From contig CP070755.1 in assembly GCA_020348885.1 (NCBI GenBank), forward strand, positions 2,278,702-2,319,796: a DNA stretch of 41,095 bases, given 5' to 3'. The translations under genes were made by a program, and so were the position numbers. Positions 1 through 7,622 of the stretch are shown here, piece by piece; within the stretch, counting starts at the first letter, position 1; each line of letters starts with the position of its first letter. The notes under the pieces were generated by a model. The model searched no databases, was not told the origin of the DNA, and was given only the letters and a program-made list of their open reading frames with translations. Source of the stretch: Candidatus Coatesiibacteriota bacterium (GTDB taxonomy: Bacteria; RBG-13-66-14; B26-G2; WVWN01; G020348885).

Positions 1-79
1 ATTACCGCAACCCTTTTGCCCTAGGTGTAGTTGACCCGTTCCCTTCTAATTCACGAAGCGATATGCTACATTTACCCCA

Positions 80-1204
80 ATGCCCACCTGCCAGGTCTGC
101 CACACCGAATCGCCTACAATCGCCGGGTTTCTCGGCGTTTGCCGGGCTTGTATAGTCGAGCGGCCCGACGACGCGCGGCCGTTTATTGACGCGGCCCACC
201 GGGCGAACCGGGAACGGTACGGCCTTCCCCCTTTCCCGCCCGACGACCCGGAGGGCCGTCCGTGCCGGCGCTGCGGCAACGAGTGTCGGATACCGCCCGG
301 CGAACGCGGCTATTGCGGTATGGTGGAAAACGCCGACGGCCGGGTTCGGACGCTGGCGACCGTCGGTCGAGGTTACCTTTCGTGGTATCACGATCCGCTG
401 CCGACCAACTGCGTCGGGTCGTGGGTCTGCCCCGGCGAGACCGGCGCCGGCCACCCCCGGTACGCGAACCGGCCTGGCCCGGAACACGGCTACACGAACC
501 TGGCCGTCTTCTACCACTCGTGCACTTTCTCGTGCCTTTTCTGCCAGAACAGCCACTTCCGGCACGAGTACCTGCGCGGCGCCGCTTCCGCCGAGGACCT
601 GGCCGGCGCCGTGGACGCCCGGACCGCGTGCATCTGCTACTTCGGCGGCGACCCGGCTTCTCAGCTGAAGCATTCCTTAGGCGCGTCGAAGCTGGCTACG
701 AAGGCGGCCCGGCGCGACGGCCGGATACTTCGGATATGCTGGGAGACCAACGGGTCGACGTCGGGCCGGTGGGCCCGGCAAATGATGAAGATAGCGCTGG
801 AGTCCGGCGGGTGTATCAAGTTCGACATGAAGGCCGCCGACCCGAACTTGCACCGCGCGTTGACCGGCGTGTCGAACAGGCAAACTTGGGAGAACCTGGC
901 GGCGCTGGCAGAGTATATACCGGAGCGGCCGGACCCGCCGCCGCTGGTGGCGAGTACGCCGTTGGTCCCCGGGTACGTGGACGCGAAGGAGGTGGGCGCG
1001 ATAGCCGCGCGCCTGGCGGCACTGGACGCGGACATTCCGTACAGCCTGCTCGGGTTTCACCCGGCGCACCGGATGAACGACCTGCCGACCACGTCGGCGG
1101 AACACGCGCGCCGGTGCGTAGAAGCGGCGGAATCGGCGGGACTCACCCGCGTCCACGTCGGCAACCGGCATCTTTTGTCAAGGGATGATTACGGCGAAAA
1201 GTAA
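80..1204 (+). CDS. Radical SAM protein, PflA-like
   Basis: A 374-residue radical SAM enzyme. The cluster-binding motif CTFSCLFC (CX3CX2C, Cys148, Cys152, Cys155) is intact and is followed by QN, as in the pyruvate-formate-lyase activating enzyme-like branch. Upstream lie extra cysteine pairs (CxxC at 4-7 and 21-24, then Cys62, Cys65, Cys69 and Cys79) that probably bind zinc or another cluster. Family knowledge: these proteins cleave S-adenosylmethionine reductively to make a radical, but the substrate of this branch is not known. The ATG at 80 has no clear Shine-Dalgarno; a TATGCT box at 62-67 would give a very short leader. No partner glycyl-radical enzyme, MEMO or AMMECR1 gene lies nearby, so the substrate cannot be inferred from context. 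The family call is firm and the function is open. Confidence 0.9.
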   Translation: MPTCQVCHTESPTIAGFLGVCRACIVERPDDARPFIDAAHRANRERYGLPPFPPDDPEGRPCRRCGNECRIPPGERGYCGMVENADGRVRTLATVGRGYLSWYHDPLPTNCVGSWVCPGETGAGHPRYANRPGPEHGYTNLAVFYHSCTFSCLFCQNSHFRHEYLRGAASAEDLAGAVDARTACICYFGGDPASQLKHSLGASKLATKAARRDGRILRICWETNGSTSGRWARQMMKIALESGGCIKFDMKAADPNLHRALTGVSNRQTWENLAALAEYIPERPDPPPLVASTPLVPGYVDAKEVGAIAARLAALDADIPYSLLGFHPAHRMNDLPTTSAEHARRCVEAAESAGLTRVHVGNRHLLSRDDYGEK

Positions 1205-1490
1205 CGAAAAGGCGAGTAATACGGGCGCGATCTTCTATCTCTTAAGGTATTTTTTATCCCCCCTAACCCAACCTAAATATAACCTGGTACCGTCAATATC
1301 ACGCGGGCCGACCGGTATATCCTTCCGCCCATCCAACCCAAACAACCCGGCGAAACGCCGATAATCGCCGAAAGACTAACAGGTTCGATTGAAAGAATGA
1401 ACGAACATTAACGCTGCTTCAGCGTTGAACTTCCGCGCTATCGTCACGGCAGACGCGGTAACGGGAAAGGTGTGGCGGCAGTAGAGTAAC
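1205..1490. other. Non-coding gap before the small membrane protein
   Basis: I find no convincing reading frame here on either strand. The stretch holds a perfect 7-bp hairpin with a 3-nt loop at 1410-1426 (AACGCTG-CTT-CAGCGTT) without a T tract, and short CGGCG/CGCCG pairs near 1350-1370. No recognisable RNA gene is visible. Confidence 0.5.
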
Positions 1491-1519
1491 TTGAACCGGT
1501 CGTATACCTGTGTGATAAT
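1491..1519 (+). promoter_or_regulatory. Sigma-70-type promoter for the gene at 1563
   Basis: TTGAAC at 1491-1496, a 17-nt spacer, then GATAAT at 1514-1519 preceded by an extended -10 TGT. It lies about 45 bp upstream of the ATG at 1563. Confidence 0.6.
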
Positions 1520-1562
1520 CTAAACGTATGGAAGTTGATTAAAATCGGGAGAGGAAGTAATC

Positions 1563-1826
1563 ATGTTGCAAAACCAAAAAGACGGGACCGTGTCCTTGAC
1601 CGTTTCTCCCTTCGTTAAAGTCGTCCTTACCGTGATTGCCGCGGCCCTTTGTATAATCGCGCTACGCGGTTTCATCGGCCCGGAGCCCCTTTACGCGCAA
1701 GCGGGGTACGAAAGCGTAGATGTCTACGTCAAATCGCTACCGGGCGGCGTCAACGTAACCGTGTCTCCCGAGTGGGGCGGGTTTCCGGTCGAAGTAAAGG
1801 GCTATGTTGAAGTTAGGGACTACTAA
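1563..1826 (+). CDS. Small membrane or secreted protein, unknown function
   Basis: An 87-residue protein with one hydrophobic segment at about residues 17-37, followed by GPEPLYAQA, which resembles a signal-peptidase cleavage site near residue 49. The remaining 40 or so residues are short alternating polar and hydrophobic stretches that could form a few beta strands. The start is well supported: GAGAGGAAG lies just upstream of the ATG, and a good promoter sits at 1491-1519. It stands alone, convergent with the barrel-like gene at 1938. I do not recognise the family. It is either a single-pass inner-membrane protein or a small exported protein. Confidence 0.75.
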   Translation: MLQNQKDGTVSLTVSPFVKVVLTVIAAALCIIALRGFIGPEPLYAQAGYESVDVYVKSLPGGVNVTVSPEWGGFPVEVKGYVEVRDY

Positions 1827-1937
1827 TACAAGGTTAATTCCGGTAGCGGCGAAAACTACATCTTTCTAATGGAGCGTTGCCACGACTAGGCCTAAAGAGC
1901 TTCGGTTAATTTAACCGCCGCCTTAAAACCCGCAAAA

Positions 1938-2588
1938 TCACATAAAATACAACCTCAGGCACGCCGAGTAGAGGGACCCTTTGCCCGTGAAGTCGGCGTT
2001 TCCGCCCGGCGGTGCCGGGTCGTAGGAAGCCGGTAAATGTAGATAACGGTACCCGATCCCTATCGCCGCGAAGCCGTCGCCCCGGACGTAGAAGTCGAAG
2101 CCGCACTCGCCGAAATAGCCGAACGACCGGCCGCGCCAGGAGTCCATCACCAACTCGTCCCAGGTCATTGCATCCCTTGCGAACCAGACGAGCGCGGCGC
2201 CGGCCCCGCCGTATGGCCAGATAAAGTCGCCGAAAATCCCATAACGGACGCGGACGCCGCCGCCAAACTGCCACGTCGAGAAGCCGATGTAGAACGCCGG
2301 TTCGGGGTAGCCGCCTTGCTCCCACGACCGGGCGTCGGCCTTACCGAACGTGGTCATCCCGTAAACGTACGGCGCCACGTACGGGACCGGCAAGTACGCG
2401 AAGCTCCCGTAGAACTGGGCGCCGGTGGATGAGAACCCGAGGCGCGGGTGGTCGCCGTTGAAGTGGGTGACGCCCGCGCCTATCGACAGCTCGACGCGGC
2501 CGGAACCAATCGGCCGGACCTCATCGGCCGCGGCCGCCGCGGTGACGACAAATAATAACGTAATAACCAAAACGGTTCGCCTGTTCAT
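1938..2588 (-). CDS. Putative outer-membrane beta-barrel protein
   Basis: A 216-residue protein with a classical signal peptide (Arg-Arg near the N terminus, hydrophobic core, AAAAADE cleavage region at about residue 22). The mature part is rich in aromatic and glycine residues in alternating strand-like runs (for example YIGFSTWQFGGGVRVRYGIF) and ends in LRLYFM. These features suit an 8-10 strand outer-membrane barrel. The ATG at 2588 follows AAGGAATAAGG and a promoter with a perfect extended -10. It is transcribed divergently from the GlcF-like gene. No family-specific motif is visible, so the role is unknown. Confidence 0.75.
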   Translation of the reverse strand: MNRRTVLVITLLFVVTAAAAADEVRPIGSGRVELSIGAGVTHFNGDHPRLGFSSTGAQFYGSFAYLPVPYVAPYVYGMTTFGKADARSWEQGGYPEPAFYIGFSTWQFGGGVRVRYGIFGDFIWPYGGAGAALVWFARDAMTWDELVMDSWRGRSFGYFGECGFDFYVRGDGFAAIGIGYRYLHLPASYDPAPPGGNADFTGKGSLYSACLRLYFM

Positions 2589-2619
2589 ACCTTATTCCTT
2601 TTTCGGGGTTTTGACTGGG

Positions 2620-2648
2620 ATTATAGCAGGTTAATCCCCTTGCGTAAA
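2620..2648 (-). promoter_or_regulatory. Promoter for the barrel gene at 1938-2588
   Basis: On the minus strand, TTTACG (2643-2648), a 17-nt spacer and a perfect TATAAT (2620-2625), with TGC directly before it as an extended -10. It lies in the divergent interval shared with the gene at 2716. Confidence 0.65.
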
Positions 2649-2669
2649 CCGACTAGATGGTGTATCCTT

Positions 2670-2700
2670 TTCGGCGATACCTGTTGATTTTACTTATAAT
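2670..2700 (+). promoter_or_regulatory. Promoter for the GlcF-like gene
   Basis: A perfect TATAAT lies at 2695-2700, 15 bp before the start codon. The best upstream match is a weak TTCGGC at 2670-2675 with a 19-nt spacer, so the -35 is uncertain. Confidence 0.45.
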
Positions 2701-2715
2701 AAAACGGAGCCGGGT

Positions 2716-3948
2716 ATGACCGCCGCGACGGAACTAAAAACCCTCAAGCCCGACCTCGAGCGGTGCCTTCGTTGCGGCCTCTGCCGGGAGGTCTGCCCGG
2801 CGTTCCGGGCCCTGGGCGACGAGCGCCATTCGCCCCGGGGTCGTGTAGCGATGCTCTCGGCCTTGGCCGACGGCGTACGTTGGGGGCGTCCTTTCCGCGA
2901 GTCGCTGGACTACTGCCTTGCGTGTAAAGCCTGTGCCGAAAGGTGCCCCAGCGGCGTCGCCGGCGACCTTCTCGTGTTGGCGGCCCGGGCCGACGGTCAC
3001 TGCTCCGGCGGGCTTCCGTTCCTCAAGAGCCGCGCTTTCGCCCTGACCCTCGGGCGTCCCCGGCTGATGGCCTTCGCGTTGCGGTTGTTGGGAATGTTTG
3101 GGAAGTTGGGTCTCGCTGGCCGGTTCAGCCCCTTCCGGCCGCTGATAAAGCTTTTAGGAGTAAACCCGGCTCTGCCGATACCCGACGTCCCGAAACGGTC
3201 TCTAGATGAGATGGTAACGGTCGAAAAGGCGGAGGCGGTTAAAGGAACTGTCACGTACTTCACCGGCTGCGCGTCCAGGTTCGTCTATCCCGAAATAGGT
3301 CTCGCCGTCGTCAAGTTGCTTCGTAAAGCCGGTTATAAGGTGGAGTTGCCGGGGGACCGGGTCTGCTGCGGAATCCCGGCGCTGGTAAACGGCGATTGGA
3401 ACCTTGCGCGGCGCCTGGCGAAAAAAAACGTCGCCGCCCTCGGGACCGGCGGGCCGATAATAATCGACTGCGGTTCCTGCGGGACGGCCCTGGCCGAGTT
3501 CTATCCGGAGGTCCTTCGGGTTCCCGGGTCCGAGCGCTTCGCCGGCGACGTAATGGACGTCGCAGAGTTTATTCATAAAGTTGGCGGCGTCGAGTTCTCG
3601 AAAACCGGCGAGACCGTAACCTACCACGACCCGTGCCATCTGGCAAGGGGGCTGGGCGTGCGGGACGAACCGCGGGAGTCGTTGTCGGCGACCGGCGAAT
3701 ACCTGGAGGGCGAAGACGCGGACCGGTGCTGCGGCGGCGCCGGCGTTTACGGCGCGACTCACCCGGAAGTGTTCGAGAAAATAGGCGCCGAGAAGGCGGC
3801 GAACTTAATCGCGACCGGTGCTGAAACAGTCGCGACCGGATGTCCCGCTTGCGTTTACTACTTGTCGACGAGTCTGGCGGCGGCGGGGGGCGAGACGGTA
3901 GTAAAGCACACGGCGGAGGTACTGGCGGAGCGGTCGGACGGCGGATAA
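2716..3948 (+). CDS. GlcF-like (Fe-S)-binding oxidoreductase subunit with two CCG domains
   Basis: A 410-residue protein with two 4Fe-4S ferredoxin motifs at the N terminus (Cys17/20/23/27 and Cys67/70/73/77), followed by two cysteine-rich CCG domains. The first contains YFTGC, VCCG and DCGSCG; the second contains YHDPCH, RCCGGAG and TGCPAC. This order is that of the iron-sulfur subunit of glycolate or lactate-type dehydrogenases (GlcF) and related heterodisulfide-reductase-like proteins, which pass electrons from a flavin partner to quinone. Start: ATG preceded by GGAG at good spacing. The usual FAD partner (GlcD type) is not adjacent, so the donor is unknown and may be encoded elsewhere. 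The substrate cannot be stated. Confidence 0.88.
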   Translation: MTAATELKTLKPDLERCLRCGLCREVCPAFRALGDERHSPRGRVAMLSALADGVRWGRPFRESLDYCLACKACAERCPSGVAGDLLVLAARADGHCSGGLPFLKSRAFALTLGRPRLMAFALRLLGMFGKLGLAGRFSPFRPLIKLLGVNPALPIPDVPKRSLDEMVTVEKAEAVKGTVTYFTGCASRFVYPEIGLAVVKLLRKAGYKVELPGDRVCCGIPALVNGDWNLARRLAKKNVAALGTGGPIIIDCGSCGTALAEFYPEVLRVPGSERFAGDVMDVAEFIHKVGGVEFSKTGETVTYHDPCHLARGLGVRDEPRESLSATGEYLEGEDADRCCGGAGVYGATHPEVFEKIGAEKAANLIATGAETVATGCPACVYYLSTSLAAAGGETVVKHTAEVLAERSDGG

Positions 3949-3974
3949 CTTTTTACCTCGTTGAGTTTATTAAA

Positions 3975-4021
3975 GCGGGCCGTTCGGCGTTTTTTACTTT
4001 TAAACTAATGAAACGGCCCGC
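3975..4021. repeat. Perfect 10-bp inverted repeat after the GlcF-like gene
   Basis: GCGGGCCGTT (3975-3984) and its exact complement AACGGCCCGC (4012-4021) are separated by 27 nt. The left arm overlaps a short alternative hairpin (GCC-GTTC-GGC) followed by GTTTTTT at 3989-3995, which resembles a weak intrinsic terminator. The two structures could compete. Confidence 0.5.
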
Positions 4022-4085
4022 CGGTCGAAAATACACGCTAACGAAAGGATACTAACATACGGTAAGTAAACGAACGGGAGGTTCT

Positions 4086-5051
4086 ATGCGCGCCACAGTT
4101 TCGGTCTCATTTATCGTAGCCGCGCTCGCCGCGGCCGGCCCCGCCGTCGGCGCCGAGTGGTGGGAAGTCGCGAAGGACATGGCCATAGACAAAATGGTTA
4201 CGGACGAGGCGAAGGAAACCGTGCTGGGAGTCGTCGAAGATACGGCCCTGGAGGACGCCGCCGACAAGTTCATCGAGACCGAGACCGACGAGGACTCGAT
4301 TACCGTAACCAACTGGTCCGATATGTACATAGAGGTAACCGCGATGGGCACGGCAAACGTGTTCAAAGCGCAAAGCGAAGCCCACGCGCTTATCCTGGCC
4401 GAGGAAACGGCCCGCGCCCTGGCATACCGTAAACTCACCGAACGGGCGTACGGTGTTTACGTCAACTCTCGCAACATCATCAAGGACGGCGTTACCGGCG
4501 ACGACACGGTTCTGGTCGCTTGCGAGGGGTACATCAACAACGCCAAGGAACTGAACGTAACCCACGAGAGACTGGCCGACAACTCAATCCTATGTACGGT
4601 AACGATGGGGGCGTTGATTACCACCGACGATGGGTTAATGAAGGTCGGCGGTTTAATGCAGGCCGGCGAACCGGACGTCGAAATTTACAGCCCGGTAACC
4701 AAAGTATACCCGGGCGAATACTCCGGCATAGTTATAGACGCCAGCGGCCTTGACGTGAACCCGGCTCTGTACCCGAACGTAGTCACCGAAGACGGGAAGC
4801 TTATTTACGGCGGCCAATTCTTGGATCCCGAGTACGCGTTGATGAACGGCGTGTCAACTTACGTAAGGTCGTTGGAGGAAGCGAAGAACCTCGGCGTCGG
4901 CGAAAGCCCCTTTATCGTGAAGGCGCTCAAGACGATGGGCGCGTTCGCCGCGGACCTGGTACTCCCGGGCGTCGTCGTGGACCAGTTGTTCGGACTGGAA
5001 GAACAATACAACCATCTGAGCGAAGGACGCGTCGTTATACTAACGCGCTAA
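4086..5051 (+). CDS. Secreted LPP20-like protein, first gene of a CsgG/LPP20 operon
   Basis: A 321-residue exported protein with a signal peptide (residues 1-22, cleavage after AVGA). An acidic, helix-rich stretch follows, then from about residue 90 to 180 a region that fits LPP20/FlgT-type domains: an Ala-rich helix of the AHALILAEETARALAYRK kind, then strands where the pattern asks about conduct of a beta sheet (VACEGYI, CTVTMGALI). The C-terminal third has no recognised domain and contains a hydrophobic run (MGAFAADLVLPGVVV) that might associate with membrane. Start: ATG after GGGAGG. The next gene, encoding a CsgG-like protein, begins 37 nt later, and LPP20 and CsgG proteins are commonly neighbours. 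Exact function unknown. Confidence 0.75.
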   Translation: MRATVSVSFIVAALAAAGPAVGAEWWEVAKDMAIDKMVTDEAKETVLGVVEDTALEDAADKFIETETDEDSITVTNWSDMYIEVTAMGTANVFKAQSEAHALILAEETARALAYRKLTERAYGVYVNSRNIIKDGVTGDDTVLVACEGYINNAKELNVTHERLADNSILCTVTMGALITTDDGLMKVGGLMQAGEPDVEIYSPVTKVYPGEYSGIVIDASGLDVNPALYPNVVTEDGKLIYGGQFLDPEYALMNGVSTYVRSLEEAKNLGVGESPFIVKALKTMGAFAADLVLPGVVVDQLFGLEEQYNHLSEGRVVILTR

Positions 5052-5088
5052 CGCGACCTTTAGATATGCCTTGAAAGGGGGTTACGTT

Positions 5089-6297
5089 ATGTGCGTACTG
5101 ATAAACGCGTTCCTTCTCACGATTACTTTATCGATTCCGGCACTAGCCGCGGACGAAAACGGCCGGGCCCACGTCGCCGTGGTGGACTTCGAGGACCTCA
5201 CGGGCCAGGATCTCGGCGCCGCGGTGGCCGAGAACTTCCGTACGGCTCTGGCGGCCGGCGGAGCTTATTCGGTCATCGAACGGGGGCAACTCGAGAAGAT
5301 ACTCCACGAACAGAAGTTGAGCGCGTCGGATATGACCGACGCCGGGTCCGCGTCCCGGATCGGCGAATTGTTGGACGCCGACTACGTCGCAGTTGGCAGC
5401 ATCGTACGGCTGGGCGAACGATATACGATAAACGTTCGCTTTGTAGACGTCGCGACGTCCGAGACCGTCCGCGCCGGCCAGGCGTCCGGCGACGGCCTGG
5501 ACGACTTCGATACAATGGTTGACGCCCTGGTTACGGCCTGCGGCGGCCGTAGTACGACGGTCACCGCGACCGGCCTTCCGGTCGCGCCCGGCGACACGAT
5601 ATACGCAAACGACTTCGCCGCGCCGGACCTGGGCGGGATGGAGGTCATCGGGTCCGGAGTATATGGCATTAATAGCAAAGAGCGTGTACTTACCCTGGTC
5701 GACGGCGACGGCGACGGCGAGGAGATGCGAGCCGGTATATACCTCCGCGACGAGAACCTGGGCGACTACGAAATCAGCTTCGATATGCAATACCGGCGCG
5801 GTGGTTCCTTCGGCGTTTACGCCCGGACCGGCGAGGACGCGGCGGTACTCGCGCTCGCGATAACCGGCGACCGCTTCCCGTCGCTCCAACTCCACGAGCT
5901 GGGGCCGGCGGTTTACGACAAAGACGCATACTACCACGGCTATCCGAAGTCACTGACACCTGAAGTCGAGGGCGAACCGGACCCGGGCGATACGCTGGCC
6001 GCGGCCGTCGTCGCGAGCGCATTGAGTATAGCGTACTGGCCGTACTACTGGGCTACATACGACGATTACGACGTTTACGGCGATTTAAACCCGAACGCCA
6101 ACTACGCGTACGGCGACCTCGACGAGGACGTCTGGTACACGGTAAAGTTGAAGCTGGAGGGCGATAAGGCCAAGCTAGCGTTCGGCGGGACCCGCCTGGA
6201 TCTGGACCTCGACCGGGCCGAGAACGGCGGGTTCTTCGTAGCCGTCTTCGACGATTGCATCGTCGATATAAAAGACCTCGAAGTAACGGCTTTATGA
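5089..6297 (+). CDS. CsgG-like secreted protein with a C-terminal beta-rich domain
   Basis: A 402-residue protein from the ATG at 5089, preceded by AAAGGGGGT at ideal spacing; an in-frame TTG at 5071 is less likely because it would sit before this ribosome site. It has a signal peptide, then a CsgG-like domain (HVAVVDFEDLTGQ, then YSVIERGQLEKILHEQ, and ADYVAVGSIVRLGERYTI) at about residues 25-140. CsgG-family proteins assemble at the outer membrane, CsgG itself forming the curli pore. The second half (about 170-400) looks like a concanavalin-like beta sandwich (FYANDF-type opening, DYEISFDMQYRRGGSFGVYA, WYTVKLKLEGDKAKLAFGG). It has no lipobox, unlike CsgG. It overlaps or abuts the next gene, implying translational coupling. 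Confidence 0.8.
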   Translation: MCVLINAFLLTITLSIPALAADENGRAHVAVVDFEDLTGQDLGAAVAENFRTALAAGGAYSVIERGQLEKILHEQKLSASDMTDAGSASRIGELLDADYVAVGSIVRLGERYTINVRFVDVATSETVRAGQASGDGLDDFDTMVDALVTACGGRSTTVTATGLPVAPGDTIYANDFAAPDLGGMEVIGSGVYGINSKERVLTLVDGDGDGEEMRAGIYLRDENLGDYEISFDMQYRRGGSFGVYARTGEDAAVLALAITGDRFPSLQLHELGPAVYDKDAYYHGYPKSLTPEVEGEPDPGDTLAAAVVASALSIAYWPYYWATYDDYDVYGDLNPNANYAYGDLDEDVWYTVKLKLEGDKAKLAFGGTRLDLDLDRAENGGFFVAVFDDCIVDIKDLEVTAL

Positions 6298-6305
6298 GGT
6301 GGCTT

Positions 6306-7427
6306 ATGAAGTATCCGTATTATGCGGCGATATTGTTCGGTTTGTTCGCGACCGCCGTTTTCGCGACTCCTATAACGGTAACCGGCAAGGCGCCTGTTGT
6401 GGACGACGTCGTCGCCGCGCGGGCGGCGGCGCTCGCCGACGCGCGGAAGACCGCGGTCGAGAAGGTCCTGGGCGTTATGGTGGACTCGAGGGTCCGGGTC
6501 GAGAGCGCGCTTTTGGTACAGGATACTGTGCTGGCGCGAGCCGACGGTTTCATCTCGAACGAAACGATACTCGAGGAGGGGTTATCCGGCGACTTCTACC
6601 TCGTTAAAATATCCTGCGACGTACGCGAACGGGACGTGGCCGCCGAACTGGATAAGTTGAAGAAGTCGGTCGTGGTCCGGACCGTCGAAACTTATAACGG
6701 TAAGTCCACCGGCGAGGCGGCCGTCGAGGGCCTGGTACGTATGGCGCTGGTCGAGACCGGTCACAAATGCCTCGACCCCGCGTATCTTGCTGGTTCCGAC
6801 GCGGCCGCAAAATTGGATGCGGCGTCGGCCCTCTCCGAGGACGAGGTTCGCGAGTTGGGACGCCGGTTCCTTGCCCAGGTGCTGGTGTACGGTACCATCA
6901 CCGTCGAGGACGCGGGCGAGGTACCCGAAGATATCCCGTACGTGGACGGCAAGAACCCTCTGGCCGGGCTGAAGAAGGCCGTCGCGAGCTTCGACCTGAA
7001 AGCCGTGGATACGGATACGGATAAAGTAATCGCCGAGCGGCAGTCGGTACCGGGCGAGATAATTGGTTTCGGGACGGACCCGGACCGGGCCGCCCGGGAC
7101 GCGCTGGCCGAGGCGGGCGACGTACTGGCGGGATACTTCGCCGGTGCGCTGGCGGACCTCAACCCGAACGCGGAGCGTGAAGTCCTAATCGAGATATTCG
7201 GCGTCACCGACTTCTCGACGTTCGACCAGCTGTCTCGGACCGTTGAGACTACGCCAGGCGTTGTCGGATTGGCCGGGCGCGAGTATACGGGCGACGCGGC
7301 CCGGCTGACGGTTATCTACGTCGGCCGTGTCGAGGACCTTGGCGTTTCGGTGGACAATCTCGCGAACCCGTATATCAGGGTTATAAAGTTTACAGAAGAC
7401 CACATTACGGCAGAGTTGGAAGACTAG
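6306..7427 (+). CDS. Secreted FlgT/LPP20-like protein, last gene of the operon
   Basis: A 373-residue protein from the ATG at 6306, which has GAGG six bases upstream. An ATG at 6294 overlaps the previous stop as ATGA and is the alternative start; it adds four residues. A signal peptide ends at VFAT. Residues 20-110 match the FlgT N-terminal/LPP20 pattern: ITVTGKAP, then an Ala-rich helix (ARAAALADARKTAVEKVLG), VDSRV, then FISNETILEEGLSGDFYLVKI. A middle domain (about 130-250) has the fold pattern of an anticodon-like or CsgG-related sheet (VLVYGTITVEDAGE), and a final small domain covers about 285-373. FlgT stabilises the flagellar basal body, but no flagellar gene is nearby, so an envelope role with the CsgG-like neighbour is more likely. 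Confidence 0.75.
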   Translation: MKYPYYAAILFGLFATAVFATPITVTGKAPVVDDVVAARAAALADARKTAVEKVLGVMVDSRVRVESALLVQDTVLARADGFISNETILEEGLSGDFYLVKISCDVRERDVAAELDKLKKSVVVRTVETYNGKSTGEAAVEGLVRMALVETGHKCLDPAYLAGSDAAAKLDAASALSEDEVRELGRRFLAQVLVYGTITVEDAGEVPEDIPYVDGKNPLAGLKKAVASFDLKAVDTDTDKVIAERQSVPGEIIGFGTDPDRAARDALAEAGDVLAGYFAGALADLNPNAEREVLIEIFGVTDFSTFDQLSRTVETTPGVVGLAGREYTGDAARLTVIYVGRVEDLGVSVDNLANPYIRVIKFTEDHITAELED

Positions 7428-7468
7428 ATAAAGTATCGAATATACGGCGATACCCTCCTTTCGGAAAA

Positions 7469-7494
7469 ACGGCGCCCTTCGGGGCGCCGTTTTT
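7469..7494 (+). terminator. Intrinsic terminator of the CsgG/LPP20 operon
   Basis: A 9-bp stem, ACGGCGCCC (7469-7477) with GGGCGCCGT (7482-7490), closes a UUCG tetraloop and is followed by a T run. This is a strong Rho-independent terminator. Confidence 0.9.
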
Positions 7495-7560
7495 AATATA
7501 GGCCGCGTAAAAAACATCGGCGGGATTATTCACCGCAACGGAGAAGACCTTCGATTATGC

Positions 7561-7589
7561 AAAAGACGAAAGCGCCCAATAGAGCGCTT
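7561..7589 (-). terminator. Possible terminator of proS
   Basis: On the minus strand, AAGCGC and GCGCTT pair around an 8-nt loop (7570-7589), followed by TCGTCTTTT. The stem is short, so this is tentative. Confidence 0.35.
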
Positions 7590-7622
7590 ACGCTGCGATT
7601 CCCTTTACCCTTCCCTAACAGG

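Noticed and set aside
5071-5088. An upstream TTG start for the CsgG-like protein
   Set aside because: It would place the ribosome site inside the coding region; the ATG at 5089 has AAAGGGGGT at the right distance and starts the signal peptide directly.
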